Counted from the first letter of the stretch, positions 48,977 through 59,778 are shown. The stretch is DNA of 64,000 nt from Metabacillus litoralis (GCF_020524045.1 NZ_JAIVKL010000002.1:496001-560000); one strand, 5' to 3'. Notes: generated by a model not told the origin, from the sequence alone. Numbers and translations are program-made.

Positions 48977-50299
48977 CTACTGTTGTGTAACTTTCGATTT
49001 CAATGGAAGATCATTAACTAACAGATCTTCAAAGCTTTCTCTTTGTATAACAAGCTGTTCTTCCCCATTTTCAACGAAAACAACAGCTGGACGTGGAATT
49101 CTATTATAATTATTCGCCATTGAATAGCCATATGCTCCCGTACAAAATACAGCGAGAATGTCATTAGGTTTCACTTCTGGTAAAGGAAGATCCCATATTA
49201 ACATATCACCACTCTCACAGCATTTCCCTGCTATGGAAACTGACTTCTCATGCTTCTCAGTTACTCTGTTAGCTAATACTGCTTCATATTTTGCTTGATA
49301 TAATGCCGGACGAATATTATCACTCATTCCACCATCAATGGCAACATATTCCCTAATATTAGGTACAGTTTTTTGGGACCCAATTGTATATAAAGTAGTT
49401 CCTGCATCGCCTACTAGTGAGCGACCTGGCTCAATCCAAATTTCAGGCATCATGATACCCATTTCACTCACTTGTTTTTTTACAGCTTCTACAATTTTTT
49501 CTACATAGTATGTTGCCGGAAGTGGTTCGTCTTCTTCAGTATATCTAATTCCAAAGCCTCCACCTAAATTCACGACTTCTGGAATAAAAGAAAACTGTTT
49601 TTGCCATTCTTGTATTTTAGAAAAAACACGTTCTGCAGCAAGAACAAAACCAGCAGTATCAAAGATTTGTGAACCAATATGACAATGAATACCTAATAGA
49701 TGAATGTTATCAATTTTTAGTACTTGATCAATTGCCTGCTCAATTTGTCCATTTAACAAACCAAATCCAAATTTCGAGTCTTCTTGACCTGTTGTAATAT
49801 AATCATGTGTATGTGCTTCAACACCAGGTGTAACACGTAAAAGCACTGGAACTTTTGTTGAATACTCTTTTGAGAGCTCGGCTAACAATTCGATTTCATA
49901 GAAGTTATCAACAACAATACATCCAACTTTTTGTTCTAAAGCCATTTTTAATTCAGCTCGACTTTTGTTGTTACCATGTAAATGAATTCGTGACGGAGGA
50001 AATCCTGAAGCAATGGCTGTATACAATTCTCCACCTGACACTACATCCAATGATAAACCTTCTTGATCTATTAACTGAAACATTGCTATAGAAGAAAAAG
50101 CTTTACTTGCATATGCTACTTGTGCACGCACATTCATTTTTTCAAAAGCTTGTTTAAAACTACGAGCACGTTCTCTTATTAAAGCAACATCATAAATATA
50201 GAGTGGTGTTCCATATTTAGTTGCTAAGTTTATTGTATCAACTCCACCTATTTCTAAGTGCCCTTTTTCATTAATTCTACTAGTACCATGTAAGAACAA
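48977..50299 (-). CDS. lysA: Diaminopimelate decarboxylase
   Basis: PLP enzyme that makes lysine from meso-diaminopimelate. Lys66 in VAYASKAFSS binds PLP; HIGSQI, EPGRSLVG and CCESGD are further active-site segments. The frame opens at 50347, but TTG 50299 with AGAGGGG seven bases upstream gives 440 residues and the family N-terminus FLHGTSRINEKGHLEIGGV. It lies downstream of spoVAF, as in B. subtilis. Confidence 0.95.
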   Translation of the reverse strand: MFLHGTSRINEKGHLEIGGVDTINLATKYGTPLYIYDVALIRERARSFKQAFEKMNVRAQVAYASKAFSSIAMFQLIDQEGLSLDVVSGGELYTAIASGFPPSRIHLHGNNKSRAELKMALEQKVGCIVVDNFYEIELLAELSKEYSTKVPVLLRVTPGVEAHTHDYITTGQEDSKFGFGLLNGQIEQAIDQVLKIDNIHLLGIHCHIGSQIFDTAGFVLAAERVFSKIQEWQKQFSFIPEVVNLGGGFGIRYTEEDEPLPATYYVEKIVEAVKKQVSEMGIMMPEIWIEPGRSLVGDAGTTLYTIGSQKTVPNIREYVAIDGGMSDNIRPALYQAKYEAVLANRVTEKHEKSVSIAGKCCESGDMLIWDLPLPEVKPNDILAVFCTGAYGYSMANNYNRIPRPAVVFVENGEEQLVIQRESFEDLLVNDLPLKSKVTQQ

Positions 50300-50388
50300 C
50301 TTGCTTCCCCTCTTTCTAAAACTAGGCTCTTCTAGATCTAAATCCACGTATATTTTCTCGTTCTATTCACACTTAAACATGTTAAAGT

Positions 50389-50420
50389 AGACAGTTAACA
50401 CCTAATGGTCCTAACTGTCT
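50389..50420 (-). terminator. Weak hairpin after spoVAF
   Basis: AGACAGTTA pairs with TAACTGTCT around a 14-base loop. The T-run is poor (CTACTTT), so read-through into lysA is possible. Confidence 0.45.
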
Positions 50421-50493
50421 GTTATAACTGTAAATCTGCATTAAATTAAAGATACAATATCATAAAAGAGGGGTTCTTTCAATGTCACTTTAC

Positions 50494-51966
50494 CTAATTC
50501 GACTGTTTTTTTCTATTTTGGGGATGTACAATACTAGGTCTCAGCTTCGCACCAGGTACAGATGTACGAATAATAATTTGCCACAGAGCCTTTGCATTAA
50601 ATGGTAAAAAAGGCCATAAGTAAGGAGTGTTTAGTGATCTAATACTTGCAAGAAGTAAAATAAAGACTGTACTACCAATTATAAAACCTTCTAACTGAAA
50701 CATTGCCACTGCTATTAATAACAACAATCTAGCAATTTTATTTGCTCCACTAAGCTCATAACTAGGTGTAGCAAATGTTCCAATTGCTGCGATCGCAACA
50801 TATAATATAACTTCTGGAACAAATAATCCAACATCAATTGCTATTTGCCCTATTAACGCAGCAGCAATTAATCCCATTGCAGTCGAAAGTGATGTTGGTG
50901 TGTGTATAGCAGCCATCCTTAAAAATTCTATACCAAAATCTGCGAGAAAAATTTGGATAACTATTGGTATGTTTTTTTCTTCATTTGGTCCTATAAACGC
51001 AATTTCCTTCGGTAGTAAGGATGGTTCTGAAACATATAAAAACCATAATGGAAGAAGAAAGATAGATGCGATAATACCTAAAAAACGTACCCATCTAAGT
51101 AATGTTCCTACAGCCGGTGCTTGGCGATATTCCTCAGCGTGCTGTACATGATGAAACATTGTTGTTGGTGTAATAATTACGCTTGGCGATGTATCGACCA
51201 TAACTAACACATGACCTTCTAATAAATGATTTGCTGCTACATCAGGCCTTTCAGTATAGCGCACTAATGGATAGGGATTAAAGCTTTGTTTAACTAAAAA
51301 CTCTTCAACTGATTTGTCAGCCATTGTTATTCCATCAATTTCGATAGATTCTAGTTCTTTTTTTATAATTTTTACCAATTCTGGATTTGCAACGTCTTTT
51401 ACATAAGCAACACAAACATCGGTTTTAGAGCGCTCACCTATTTTTAACATTTCATATCGTAATCGTTCATCTCTGATTCTTCGTCTAATTAGTCCTGTAT
51501 TTACAATAATATTTTCAACAAATCCATCTCTTGATCCACGAACAATTTTTTCTGTATCAGGCTCTTGAGGTTGTCTTCCTGGGTAACTTCTGACATCAAC
51601 TACGAGTCCGTAGTCACTTCCTTCAATAAGAAAGATAATTAAACCAGAAAGTAATTGATCAACAACTTCGTCCAATGTTTTAATTTTTTCAACCGATTGA
51701 TTGACTATTCGATTTTCTAATATCTCTTTGAACTTGACATGATCCACTTCATTATCACTTATAGCAGTTATCTTATTTAAAATTTGTACAATATAAGCTG
51801 TATCACATAAGCCATTTAGAAAATACATATTAACTTGATAGTCCATTATAAATAACTTTCTAATACCAAGATCAAAACTAGTGTTTAATCCTACATGTTC
51901 CTTAAAGAACTTCTCGTTCTCTGCAAGATTTCCTGATATAGGGTATTTACTTTTTGTCGTCATCAT
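50494..51966 (-). CDS. spoVAF: Stage V sporulation protein AF
   Basis: GerA-family A-subunit-like protein of the spore inner membrane (490 residues). A soluble N-terminal half contains [17 protein letters not shown]; about five helices fill the C-terminal half (from about residue 290). SpoVAF modulates release of dipicolinic acid at germination. It overlaps spoVAEA by 20 bases; ATG at 51966 or 51963 both fit the GGAG site. Confidence 0.94.
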   Translation of the reverse strand: MMTTKSKYPISGNLAENEKFFKEHVGLNTSFDLGIRKLFIMDYQVNMYFLNGLCDTAYIVQILNKITAISDNEVDHVKFKEILENRIVNQSVEKIKTLDEVVDQLLSGLIIFLIEGSDYGLVVDVRSYPGRQPQEPDTEKIVRGSRDGFVENIIVNTGLIRRRIRDERLRYEMLKIGERSKTDVCVAYVKDVANPELVKIIKKELESIEIDGITMADKSVEEFLVKQSFNPYPLVRYTERPDVAANHLLEGHVLVMVDTSPSVIITPTTMFHHVQHAEEYRQAPAVGTLLRWVRFLGIIASIFLLPLWFLYVSEPSLLPKEIAFIGPNEEKNIPIVIQIFLADFGIEFLRMAAIHTPTSLSTAMGLIAAALIGQIAIDVGLFVPEVILYVAIAAIGTFATPSYELSGANKIARLLLLIAVAMFQLEGFIIGSTVFILLLASIRSLNTPYLWPFLPFNAKALWQIIIRTSVPGAKLRPSIVHPQNRKKQSN

Positions 51967-52525
51967 ATCCGCTCCTTTCTAAAATTAATTCAACAGCTTT
52001 TAATGTAATTGGACATCCATTCTTCACACTGTCTTTTCTAGCCATTTTTCCAATATCTCCTATCCCTACAATAACAGGCACATTTAATTGATCTAAACAA
52101 TAGACAGTGTCACCGCTTATCCTTCCTAATTCAAGGTCCTTTAAACCACTTTTATCTACACCATACTCTGTTAACTCTCCAAAGCGATCAATACTTACAT
52201 CTACTTTTGCCCATTCCGTTTGATGTGTTTTCGATGCAACTGCGATAATACCTAGCACCTCAATCTCAGAGTGCTCTGCAACATATTTTAATGCTGTTTC
52301 TCCAGCACCTTCTCCTAGCAAACCACAATCATCAAACATTACAAAAACAGGATCATTCTTTGCTTTGAGAATGAGCTGAACAATTTGTGATCCTGTTAAA
52401 GTGGTCGGATTTCCTTGTGATTGAGATATCGCCCTTCCACCTATTTCAGACGCTACATATTGAATTGTTTTTGCAGCATACTCATCGCCATCAGTTACAA
52501 GAATGACCCTTCTTTTTTTTGTCAA
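51947..52525 (-). CDS. spoVAEA: Stage V sporulation protein AEA
   Basis: A 192-residue soluble protein of the SpoVA operon, found on the outer face of the spore inner membrane in B. subtilis. The family N-terminus [19 protein letters not shown] and the internal [13 protein letters not shown] are clear. The start is TTG at 52525 with AGGAT upstream. Confidence 0.92.
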   Translation of the reverse strand: MTKKRRVILVTDGDEYAAKTIQYVASEIGGRAISQSQGNPTTLTGSQIVQLILKAKNDPVFVMFDDCGLLGEGAGETALKYVAEHSEIEVLGIIAVASKTHQTEWAKVDVSIDRFGELTEYGVDKSGLKDLELGRISGDTVYCLDQLNVPVIVGIGDIGKMARKDSVKNGCPITLKAVELILERSGYDDDKK

Positions 52526-52533
52526 TGTTTATC

Positions 52534-52884
52534 CTATCCTTTCGGCTTGAAAATGATAGCCATAATAAAAGCAAATAAAATTGCCGAAGAAATACCTGCA
52601 GAAGTTAATTCAAAAATCCCAATTCCAATTCCAATAAATCCATGTTCATTCGCTTGTTCCATCGCACCATGAAGTAAAGAATGACCAAAACTAGTGATTG
52701 GTACTGTAGCTCCAGCTCCCGCAAATTCAATTAATTTGTCGTAAATCCCAAAGCCATCCAATATTGCTCCTGATACAACAAAGGAACTCATAACGTGTGC
52801 TGGTGTTAACTTAAAAATATCTAATAGCAATTGGCCTATAACACAAATTGCTCCTCCTACAACAAAAGCTAATAAATATTCCAT
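52534..52884 (-). CDS. spoVAEB: Stage V sporulation protein AEB (SpoVAE channel subunit)
   Basis: A 116-residue membrane protein with three to four helices, homologous to SpoVAC (shared [19 protein letters not shown] versus GAGSAVPVTGFANSMTSAA). Part of the dipicolinic-acid channel. The start overlaps the spoVAD stop as TAATG. Confidence 0.93.
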   Translation of the reverse strand: MEYLLAFVVGGAICVIGQLLLDIFKLTPAHVMSSFVVSGAILDGFGIYDKLIEFAGAGATVPITSFGHSLLHGAMEQANEHGFIGIGIGIFELTSAGISSAILFAFIMAIIFKPKG

Positions 52885-53906
52885 TAGCTATTCACTCCTC
52901 TATCTGTTCTTTCAAAAACAACTCCATGAGCTATCGTAGGAATTGTTTCTTTCTGTTGAATCATCGTAGGACTAAGAAGAGCACCAGTGGCAACAACTAA
53001 GACTCTAGTTAGATTACCTTTTTGTAATTCGTTAAATATATGGGCGTAAGTAACAACAGCAGAGCATCCACAACCACTTCCACCAGCAAAAACCTTTTGA
53101 TCAGGTCGATAAATCATTAGTCCACAATCATTATGTTTATTATGAACGTCAAAGCCTTCTTCTTTTAATAATTCCTTAACAATAGGACTTCCAACACTTG
53201 ATAAATCACCTGTTAAAATCATGTCATAATCATCCGGTGTCCGATTTAAATCTAATAAATGTTGAGAAATGGTCTCTGCAGCTGCTGGAGCCATTGCAGA
53301 ACCCATATCAAACGGATCGGAAATTCCAAGATCTGCAACTTGACCTATCGTTGCAGATGTAATCTTAATATTACTAACTTCTTTACTAATTAAAACTGCC
53401 CCAGAACCTGAAACAGTAAAGGTTGCAGTATCAGGCTTTTGTCCCCCGTATTCAGTAGGATATCTAAATTGTCTTTCAGCTGTAGCATTATGGCTACTTG
53501 TTGCTGCAAGTACATTGCTAGCAAAGCCACCATCAACTAATGCCGAACCTAATGCGACCGTTTCCATTGAAGTAGAACATGCTCCAAACATACAGAGGAA
53601 AGGAACTTTTAAATGTCTTGCAACATAATTGGACGTTACATTTTGATTAAGTAAGTCGCCTGCAAGAAATAGGTCAATATCGTCTGATGTTTTATTTCCT
53701 TTTTTTAAACATTGTTCAATAGCTTGTTCCATTAACCTTCTTTCTGCTAACTCCCAATTGTCTTCATCACAGTGTAATTCTTTATGTTTTATATCAAAAA
53801 GCTGCCCTAATGGTCCTTCAGCTTCTTTAGGTCCTACAGCCGTTCCACTTGAATGAACAAATAAAGGATTTTCAAACTTCCAGGTTTGCTTTCCAGTTAA
53901 TTTCAT
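52884..53906 (-). CDS. spoVAD: Stage V sporulation protein AD
   Basis: A soluble, thiolase-fold SpoVA protein (340 residues) that binds Ca-dipicolinic acid during its uptake into the forespore. The thiolase-like nucleophile region [20 protein letters not shown] and a C-terminal [11 protein letters not shown] glycine-cysteine loop are visible. GGAGG precedes ATG 53906. Confidence 0.95.
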   Translation of the reverse strand: MKLTGKQTWKFENPLFVHSSGTAVGPKEAEGPLGQLFDIKHKELHCDEDNWELAERRLMEQAIEQCLKKGNKTSDDIDLFLAGDLLNQNVTSNYVARHLKVPFLCMFGACSTSMETVALGSALVDGGFASNVLAATSSHNATAERQFRYPTEYGGQKPDTATFTVSGSGAVLISKEVSNIKITSATIGQVADLGISDPFDMGSAMAPAAAETISQHLLDLNRTPDDYDMILTGDLSSVGSPIVKELLKEEGFDVHNKHNDCGLMIYRPDQKVFAGGSGCGCSAVVTYAHIFNELQKGNLTRVLVVATGALLSPTMIQQKETIPTIAHGVVFERTDRGVNS

Positions 53907-53924
53907 GGTGACCTCCTCCTTTAC

Positions 53925-54380
53925 TTAAAATCCTAACCCATAAAAATACCTAATCATCCCTACTATATAGGCTGCTACAACACCAAACACAATGACACTC
54001 CCTGCTAACTTAAACATATTAGTTGCAACACCAAGAACAATTCCCTCACTTCTATGTTCTATAGCAGCACTAGTCATTGAATTTGCAAAGCCAGTAACAG
54101 GAACCGCTGAACCAGCACCAGCAAATTGACCAATCTTATCGTAAATACCTAAACCTGTTAGAAAAGCAGAAATTAAAATTAAAGTGGCAACAGTAGGATT
54201 ACCTGCATCCTTCTCTGAAAAATTAAGAACGTTTATATAAAAATTTTGTATCCCCTGACCAACCAAACAAATAAACCCACCAACTAAAAATGCCTTAAGG
54301 CAATTCAAGAAATATGGTGGTTTTGGTTGAAAATTTTTAATTTGATTTTTATAATCATCCTTCATTTTCGCCTTCGCCAT
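53925..54380 (-). CDS. spoVAC: Stage V sporulation protein AC
   Basis: A 151-residue mechanosensitive channel subunit in the spore inner membrane, with a basic N-terminus and four helices. YFLNCLKAFLVGGFICLVGQ marks the family. Passes Ca-dipicolinic acid with SpoVAEB. GGGAGG precedes the start. Confidence 0.95.
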   Translation of the reverse strand: MAKAKMKDDYKNQIKNFQPKPPYFLNCLKAFLVGGFICLVGQGIQNFYINVLNFSEKDAGNPTVATLILISAFLTGLGIYDKIGQFAGAGSAVPVTGFANSMTSAAIEHRSEGIVLGVATNMFKLAGSVIVFGVVAAYIVGMIRYFYGLGF

Positions 54381-54395
54381 TTTTCATTACCTCCC

Positions 54396-54827
54396 TTACT
54401 GATTCACAAAATAAATCCAATGAAATAAAGATCCGATTATTTTTCCTAGCACAATTGCCATCAGTAATATGACTATTTTTTCACCAAAGCCAATTCGTTT
54501 CGCTAAAATAGGAAATACATTAAGTACTTCTGTAAGTGCAGCAGCTAGCATCCCAATAAAAATGCCACATAAAAGGCCAATTGGAATTAGCCAAAATGCT
54601 GATTGATCTAGCTGTGTATTTCTTAAACTCATCCAACCTACTATGACAGCACCAAGAATAATTGCCCATTCATACACATGAATATATCGATATGTTTTGG
54701 TTAACTGAGTCAATCTGGGTATAATTCCCAACACGGCTAAAAATGCAACAAACCCTGACCCTACAACAAGTCCCCCTGATAAACCAATAATCATTAACAG
54801 ACAAGTGCTAACGATCGTCATCAACAC
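54396..54827 (-). CDS. spoVAB: Stage V sporulation protein AB
   Basis: A 143-residue hydrophobic protein with four to five helices. The VGSGFVAFLAVLGIIPRL segment is typical. Its role in dipicolinic-acid transport is required but not defined. GTG 54827 overlaps spoVAA by 20 bases, with AAGGAG inside spoVAA. Confidence 0.93.
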   Translation of the reverse strand: MLMTIVSTCLLMIIGLSGGLVVGSGFVAFLAVLGIIPRLTQLTKTYRYIHVYEWAIILGAVIVGWMSLRNTQLDQSAFWLIPIGLLCGIFIGMLAAALTEVLNVFPILAKRIGFGEKIVILLMAIVLGKIIGSLFHWIYFVNQ

Positions 54828-55434
54828 TATTTAAATTCTCCTTGTTCTCATTCATTGCAACATATTGATCTAAATCTAACTGATAGTTAAACATCTCAAC
54901 TTCTAAGGGACTTGGTTCTTCATTGATTCTCTTTTTAAATAAATGATTAAAAAATAACACCATACCTAACCCTAAACCAATTGAATATGGAACTTGTAGG
55001 ATAAGTGGCTGATCATTTTTCTTACCGGTTACAATTTTATAAATTCGCTGATGTACTTCTTGCATACTCACATCTTCATGGAAATTCATTATTGCTAGCC
55101 CAGCACCAATGAATAATATTAGCCAAACAGCACTAAATAAAAAAGGTGATACTTTCTTCTTCTCAAACACAATTTCAACGATTGTTTGGGTTGAGCCTAT
55201 TGTTTGAACATCAATTTGATGATCGAACTGATGGATTGCTTTTAATACATGCATTACATCTATTACCACCATATTTTTGTCTCTAGGTTGAATTTTGTGT
55301 AATAATAACTTTCTAAGTTTCTCTGTCAACTCCTTATCACCGACAATGAGAGCTATCTTGTCAATTGAAATAACATCGTTAGGATGTACTTGAATGCGAT
55401 GACGAAGTCTTATATAAACCGTCTTTTCCACCAA
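54808..55434 (-). CDS. spoVAA: Stage V sporulation protein AA
   Basis: First gene of the SpoVA operon. The 208 residues form an N-terminal soluble domain (about 1-95, starting VYIRLRHRIQVHPNDVI) and two helices (about 98-115 and 150-168). Start TTG at 55434, or the next codon GTG. In B. subtilis the operon is driven by SigG; I could not place that promoter with confidence here. Confidence 0.93.
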   Translation of the reverse strand: MVEKTVYIRLRHRIQVHPNDVISIDKIALIVGDKELTEKLRKLLLHKIQPRDKNMVVIDVMHVLKAIHQFDHQIDVQTIGSTQTIVEIVFEKKKVSPFLFSAVWLILFIGAGLAIMNFHEDVSMQEVHQRIYKIVTGKKNDQPLILQVPYSIGLGLGMVLFFNHLFKKRINEEPSPLEVEMFNYQLDLDQYVAMNENKENLNSVDDDR

Positions 55435-55588
55435 GAATCACTTCCTATCGACTAAATTATCATCCAATTTAAAAACTTGATTATCAATGTTGTTCGTATA
55501 TGTAGTATGCATTGGCTTAATTTTAATCATGCAAGTCTGAAGGCAAGTCCATTAATTACCATCAATTTATCTTTTAAAAAAGCACAAA

Positions 55589-55647
55589 AAAGACTGATCT
55601 TACTATGTGTTTAAACATAAACACATAGGTAAGTCAGTCTCTTTTTT
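55589..55647 (-). terminator. spoIIA operon terminator
   Basis: AGACTGA-CTTACCTATGTGTTT pairs with AAACACATAGTAAG-ATCAGTCT to give a stem of about 20 bp, then TTTTTT on the minus strand. Confidence 0.88.
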
Positions 55648-55650
55648 ACA

Positions 55651-56409
55651 TTATTGATTCATTCTATCCTTCATTTGTTGCAATATCTTTTTTTCTAGTC
55701 TGGAAACTTGAACTTGTGAAATACCTAAGCGATCGGCAACTTCAGATTGAGTTTGATCTTTGTAATATCTAAGAAAGACAATCAACCTTTCACGTTCATC
55801 TAAATCTCGAATAGCATCCTTTAATACAATTTTATCAAACCACTTTGTTTCTGTATTATCAGCAATTTGATCTAATAATGTAATAGGATCTCCATCATTT
55901 TCATAAACTGTTTCATGAATGGATGAAGGTGCTCTAATTGCCTCTTGAGCAAGAACAACTTCCTCTGGAGAAATATCTAAATAATTTGCAATTTCAGCAA
56001 CAGTTGGTACTTTCCCCATGGTTTTTGATAACTCATCTCTTGCTCGACGAATTTTATTACCTAATTCTTTTAATGATCTGCTTACTTTCACTGTACCATC
56101 GTCACGGATAAACCTTTGAATTTCCCCAATAATCATTGGCACTGCATAAGTTGAGAATCTTACATCATAAGATAAATCAAATTTATCTACAGATTTTAAC
56201 AAGCCTATGCTTCCAATTTGGAATAAGTCGTCAGGTTCATAACCTCGGTTCAAAAAGCGCTGAACAACAGACCAAACAAGTCTCATATTTCTTTGGATAA
56301 TTAAATCACGAGCATCTTGGTCCCCTTCTTGACTACGACGAATCAATTCCTTGACTTCATGATCTTTTAACTGCGTATTTGTCTGATCGTTCTTGACCTC
56401 CACATCCAT
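55651..56409 (-). CDS. sigF: Forespore sigma factor SigF
   Basis: The first compartment-specific sigma factor of sporulation. Regions 2, 3 and 4 are all present (NMRLVWSVVQRF, IIGEIQRFIRDDGTVKVSRS, QSEVADRLGISQVQVSRLEKK). The 252 residues match SpoIIAC. Held inactive by SpoIIAB until SpoIIAA is dephosphorylated. It lies 13 bases after spoIIAB. Confidence 0.97.
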   Translation of the reverse strand: MDVEVKNDQTNTQLKDHEVKELIRRSQEGDQDARDLIIQRNMRLVWSVVQRFLNRGYEPDDLFQIGSIGLLKSVDKFDLSYDVRFSTYAVPMIIGEIQRFIRDDGTVKVSRSLKELGNKIRRARDELSKTMGKVPTVAEIANYLDISPEEVVLAQEAIRAPSSIHETVYENDGDPITLLDQIADNTETKWFDKIVLKDAIRDLDERERLIVFLRYYKDQTQSEVADRLGISQVQVSRLEKKILQQMKDRMNQ

Positions 56410-56422
56410 AGCAAGTCTCCCT

Positions 56423-56863
56423 TTAATTGCATAAAGCTTTACTTTTAGATAAGTGTTTAATTAACTTAACTGTTGTACCGCTTGTAGCCGTTGAGTCTAC
56501 TGTAATTTCATCCATAAAGTTTTCCATAATTGTAAATCCCATCCCAGATCTTTCAAGCTCTGGCTTCGTTGTATACAAAGGCTGTCTTGCTTCCTCAATA
56601 TCAAATATTCCAATTCCTTCATCACGAATTGTCATATGGATTACCTCATCCTCTAACGTGACTGAAATATAAACAATCCCATTTGGATCATTTTCATATC
56701 CGTGAATAATTGCATTTGTGACAGCCTCAGATACAACTGTTTTTATTTCTGTTAATTCATCCATTGTAGGATCTAGTTGTGCAATAAAAGATGCCACTGT
56801 CACCCGTGCAAAAGATTCATTTTGACTTAACGCTGAGAATTGCAGGTTCATTTCGTTTCTCAT
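56423..56863 (-). CDS. spoIIAB: Anti-sigma-F factor and SpoIIAA kinase SpoIIAB
   Basis: GHKL-fold serine kinase (146 residues) that binds SigF and phosphorylates SpoIIAA. N-box [14 protein letters not shown]1 box IRDEGIGI and G2 [10 protein letters not shown] are present. Start overlaps spoIIAA (ATGA). Confidence 0.97.
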   Translation of the reverse strand: MRNEMNLQFSALSQNESFARVTVASFIAQLDPTMDELTEIKTVVSEAVTNAIIHGYENDPNGIVYISVTLEDEVIHMTIRDEGIGIFDIEEARQPLYTTKPELERSGMGFTIMENFMDEITVDSTATSGTTVKLIKHLSKSKALCN

Positions 56864-57213
56864 GATGCCACCCCCAATGTCTGGAGTGCTTTCATTTCGT
56901 TTTCTTCTAAACGAATGATTTTAAATAATCCTGACATATCAAATAAACGCTTAACAGCTGGTGAAATAGCACAAACGACCATTTCCCCACCCATTGCTTT
57001 AATTTGTTTATATCTACCTAAAATTACGCCCAAACCAGAACTATCCATGAACGCTAGATTTTCTAGATTTAATACAATATGCTTGGATTGATTTGCAGCT
57101 AACATTTCCGTAACCTTCGTACGTAATTCTTCAGCTGCATGATGATCAAGCTCACCTGAGAGTCGGATACATAATACAGATTTTTTTACATCAAGTTCAA
57201 TTGCAAGACTCAA
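56860..57213 (-). CDS. spoIIAA: Anti-sigma-F factor antagonist SpoIIAA
   Basis: STAS-domain protein of 117 residues. The phosphorylation site Ser58 lies in [14 protein letters not shown]. Its unphosphorylated form frees SigF from SpoIIAB in the forespore. The start is TTG at 57213 with a perfect AAGGAGGGG. Confidence 0.97.
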   Translation of the reverse strand: MSLAIELDVKKSVLCIRLSGELDHHAAEELRTKVTEMLAANQSKHIVLNLENLAFMDSSGLGVILGRYKQIKAMGGEMVVCAISPAVKRLFDMSGLFKIIRLEENEMKALQTLGVAS

Positions 57214-57247
57214 GGTTTTACCCCTCCTTAATTTCTGGATAAAGAGT

Positions 57248-57276
57248 CTTTCTTGATTGAACTTTTAATTTCCTGC
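57248..57276 (-). promoter_or_regulatory. Possible SigH promoter of spoIIA
   Basis: GCAGGAAAT on the minus strand resembles a SigH -35 box; a GAAAG about 15 bases on is a poor -10 match. The site is where B. subtilis has the SigH promoter. Tentative. Confidence 0.35.
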
Positions 57277-57308
57277 TTCATGACAAAACTAGTGTAAATT
57301 CGTCAACA

Positions 57309-58475
57309 TTAGCTAGACTTTGTAAAGCTTCCCATTACACGTTTAAATAATTGCCACCAACTAGCTTCTTTTACATCTTTTTCTGCAACGATCTTACTTT
57401 CTGCAATAACCTTGTCTTCTTTAACTAATTGAAGAGAACCTAATTCATCTCCTTTTTTAACGGGAGCTTGTACATCCTCTTTTAATACAATCTCTTGTTT
57501 TACATCATCCACTTTTTCCCCTTTTTTCGTTAAAACGGAAATCGGCTCTGATGTCATTAGATTTACTTCTTTTTCACTACCTTTACTCACCCTTACTTTT
57601 GTTAATAATTCGTCTTTCTTAAATAAAGGGTGAGTTTGATATTGACTAAATGCATAATCTAACATTTTCGTAACCTGTGCATTACGATCCTTTGGTGTAT
57701 CAGCTCCAAATACAACAGCAATAACACGCATATTATCTTTTTTAGCAGTAGCAGTTAAACAATATTTTGCTTCATTTGTAAATCCAGTTTTAACTCCATC
57801 CACACCAGGATAAAATTTAACTAATCGATTTGTATTTACTAACCAGAACTTCTCTTCTGTTCCTTCTCGTAAATAATCTTCATATTTACCTGTAAAATTC
57901 GTAATCTCTTCATACTTTAATAACTCTTTTGCCATTAATGCCATATCATGTGCAGAGCTAAAATGATCTGGCTCTGGAAGACCTGTCGGATTTTTAAATT
58001 GAGTATTTTTCAAACCCAATTCCTCAACTTTTTTATTCATCATATTGACAAATTCTTCAGCAGACCCCGCAATCTTTTCTGCCATAGCAACAGATGCATC
58101 ATTACCAGATCCAATTGCAATTCCTTTAAGCATTTGCTCGACTGTCATTTCTTCTCCAGGCTCTAAGAATATCTGCGATCCGCCCATTGAAGCAGCATAT
58201 TCACTTGTTCGAACTTTTTCATCCCACTTGATTTGATTTTTATCTAGTGCTTCCATAATAAGCAACATTGTCATTATCTTTGTCATACTTGCTGGAGGAA
58301 GCTTTTCATCGCTATTTTTATCATACAAGATCGTACCTGTATCTCGTTCAATTAAAACAGCAGACTTTGCTTTATCTGCAAGCTCGACAGTTTTGGAATC
58401 TTCTTTGGCTAGAGCCATTGGTGTAACAGAGACAAGCATCGCTATAAGTGTTAAACACGAAATTATTCGTTTCAT
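57309..58475 (-). CDS. dacF: D-alanyl-D-alanine carboxypeptidase DacF
   Basis: Forespore low-molecular-weight PBP that tunes cortex cross-linking. Signal peptide (1-23, ending ALA), catalytic Ser63-x-x-Lys66 (PASMTKIM), SGN (GSGNDASV) and KTG (GVKTGFTN), then the PBP5 C-terminal domain and amphipathic anchor. ATG 58475, with GGAGGG, is chosen over 58502. It lies upstream of spoIIA as in B. subtilis, where late transcription can run through both. Confidence 0.95.
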   Translation of the reverse strand: MKRIISCLTLIAMLVSVTPMALAKEDSKTVELADKAKSAVLIERDTGTILYDKNSDEKLPPASMTKIMTMLLIMEALDKNQIKWDEKVRTSEYAASMGGSQIFLEPGEEMTVEQMLKGIAIGSGNDASVAMAEKIAGSAEEFVNMMNKKVEELGLKNTQFKNPTGLPEPDHFSSAHDMALMAKELLKYEEITNFTGKYEDYLREGTEEKFWLVNTNRLVKFYPGVDGVKTGFTNEAKYCLTATAKKDNMRVIAVVFGADTPKDRNAQVTKMLDYAFSQYQTHPLFKKDELLTKVRVSKGSEKEVNLMTSEPISVLTKKGEKVDDVKQEIVLKEDVQAPVKKGDELGSLQLVKEDKVIAESKIVAEKDVKEASWWQLFKRVMGSFTKSS

Positions 58476-58549
58476 TTCATAAGCCCTCCATTCTTTATAC
58501 ATCCCATTTTTTCCAGAAGGAGGGAAAATATACTAAGCTTGGAAAGATT

Positions 58550-59521
58550 TTATTTTTTTAATTTTGATAAATTGTATGAAGTAGCTTTGCCACGGCCAAA
58601 TTGAGGGACTTTCAAAGAGGATAGAATTTTATAAGTTGTGGATGGTGAGGAAATTTGCAGAAAATCTCTTGTTTGTTTATTCGTAATAGTAGTACCAAAT
58701 AATAGTTTATAGTCATTAAAGGTTTCTAAATGGGCATTTCTTGAGGAAAAGTTACATTCACCACAATACCATGTACCCCTTACTCTTTGTAATGGATAAC
58801 AACCGCAATTTGTGCAAAACACTCCCTTACATATATCATTTGAATTTAGTTCAAACAGATGAAAAATATTAAATCCAGAAGGTATATGATCCTTCAGCAA
58901 ACTCTTGGCTACTTTACGTAGATCCTTCATCGTAAAAATTGGAGCTTTATACTTTTGTTTATAATACTCAACTTTAGTTATAAGCTCACTACTTCTACTA
59001 ATGGTATCTAAGTATTTCCTACTATTATTTTGATTTCTTAATAATGCTGAATTGTTCGTCATAACTACCTGCGTTTCAATTGGTAAACTTACGATTTTTT
59101 TCTTATTCAAATATCTTATTAACTGATATTTTTGATGTTTAACTTGCAGAACAGGATCAGGAAATACTTCTTCACCATCATTGAATTGTCTAATTAATTG
59201 GTGGTACGTTTCATCAAATGTAATTTTTCCAGAAATATTTTTAACTTCTAAAATCAGAATAAAGTACTGAGATAAAATTAGTATATCTATCTGGAAATAA
59301 TTTCTGTTGTCTATTGTTAGTCGTAAATCGTGTAAGATCATATATTCTTCTGGAAGAAAACTCAAATAATATAAAAGGGATTTTTCACCTTTATATCCCG
59401 CCGTAGTCTTAGCTAACTCTTTCTCAATTTCTTTCATTTTTACATGAGTTGGAAATAGACGTTTCTTTAGTACTTCAAGCTTTTGGATCTTTACCGGTTC
59501 CTCTAATGGTTTTATGATCAA
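58550..59521 (-). CDS. NERD-domain protein with C-terminal zinc ribbon
   Basis: A 323-residue protein. Residues about 41-155 form a nuclease-related (NERD) domain of the PD-(D/E)xK fold with the expected Glu46 (GYKGEKSL), Asp79 (FQIDIL) and Glu92-Val-Lys94 (LEVKN). A four-cysteine zinc ribbon (CTNCGCYPLQRVRGTWYCGEC) follows near 234, and the tail ends in a basic helical segment. DNA processing is likely, but no substrate is known. It has no counterpart between dacF and pdp in B. subtilis, so it is an insertion into a conserved order. Confidence 0.82.
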   Translation of the reverse strand: MIIKPLEEPVKIQKLEVLKKRLFPTHVKMKEIEKELAKTTAGYKGEKSLLYYLSFLPEEYMILHDLRLTIDNRNYFQIDILILSQYFILILEVKNISGKITFDETYHQLIRQFNDGEEVFPDPVLQVKHQKYQLIRYLNKKKIVSLPIETQVVMTNNSALLRNQNNSRKYLDTISRSSELITKVEYYKQKYKAPIFTMKDLRKVAKSLLKDHIPSGFNIFHLFELNSNDICKGVFCTNCGCYPLQRVRGTWYCGECNFSSRNAHLETFNDYKLLFGTTITNKQTRDFLQISSPSTTYKILSSLKVPQFGRGKATSYNLSKLKK

Positions 59522-59778
59522 GTATTTTCCTCTCCTCTATTATTTAGTCTAGATAGTTTTCTCCCATATTTATTGGTTTTCCTTTTTTGTCACTTTGTAA
59601 AGCTAACTGTAAAAATTAAATGTAGAAAGCGAAAAATGAGTTTCTTCTATATTTAATTTCTCATTATGTAGTGTTATCCAAGTTAAGATAGCATCGAAAT
59701 TTCTATTTTATCAATCTTTAAAATATCTTTAGTTTTTAAATCTATGTTCATGCTTTCCTACAGTCATAAAATGTACTT

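Noticed and set aside
50482-50607. Short plus-strand frame with GAGGGG upstream, antisense to the spoVAF end
   Set aside because: Overlaps a well-supported gene and shows no recognisable family; the site match is likely chance.
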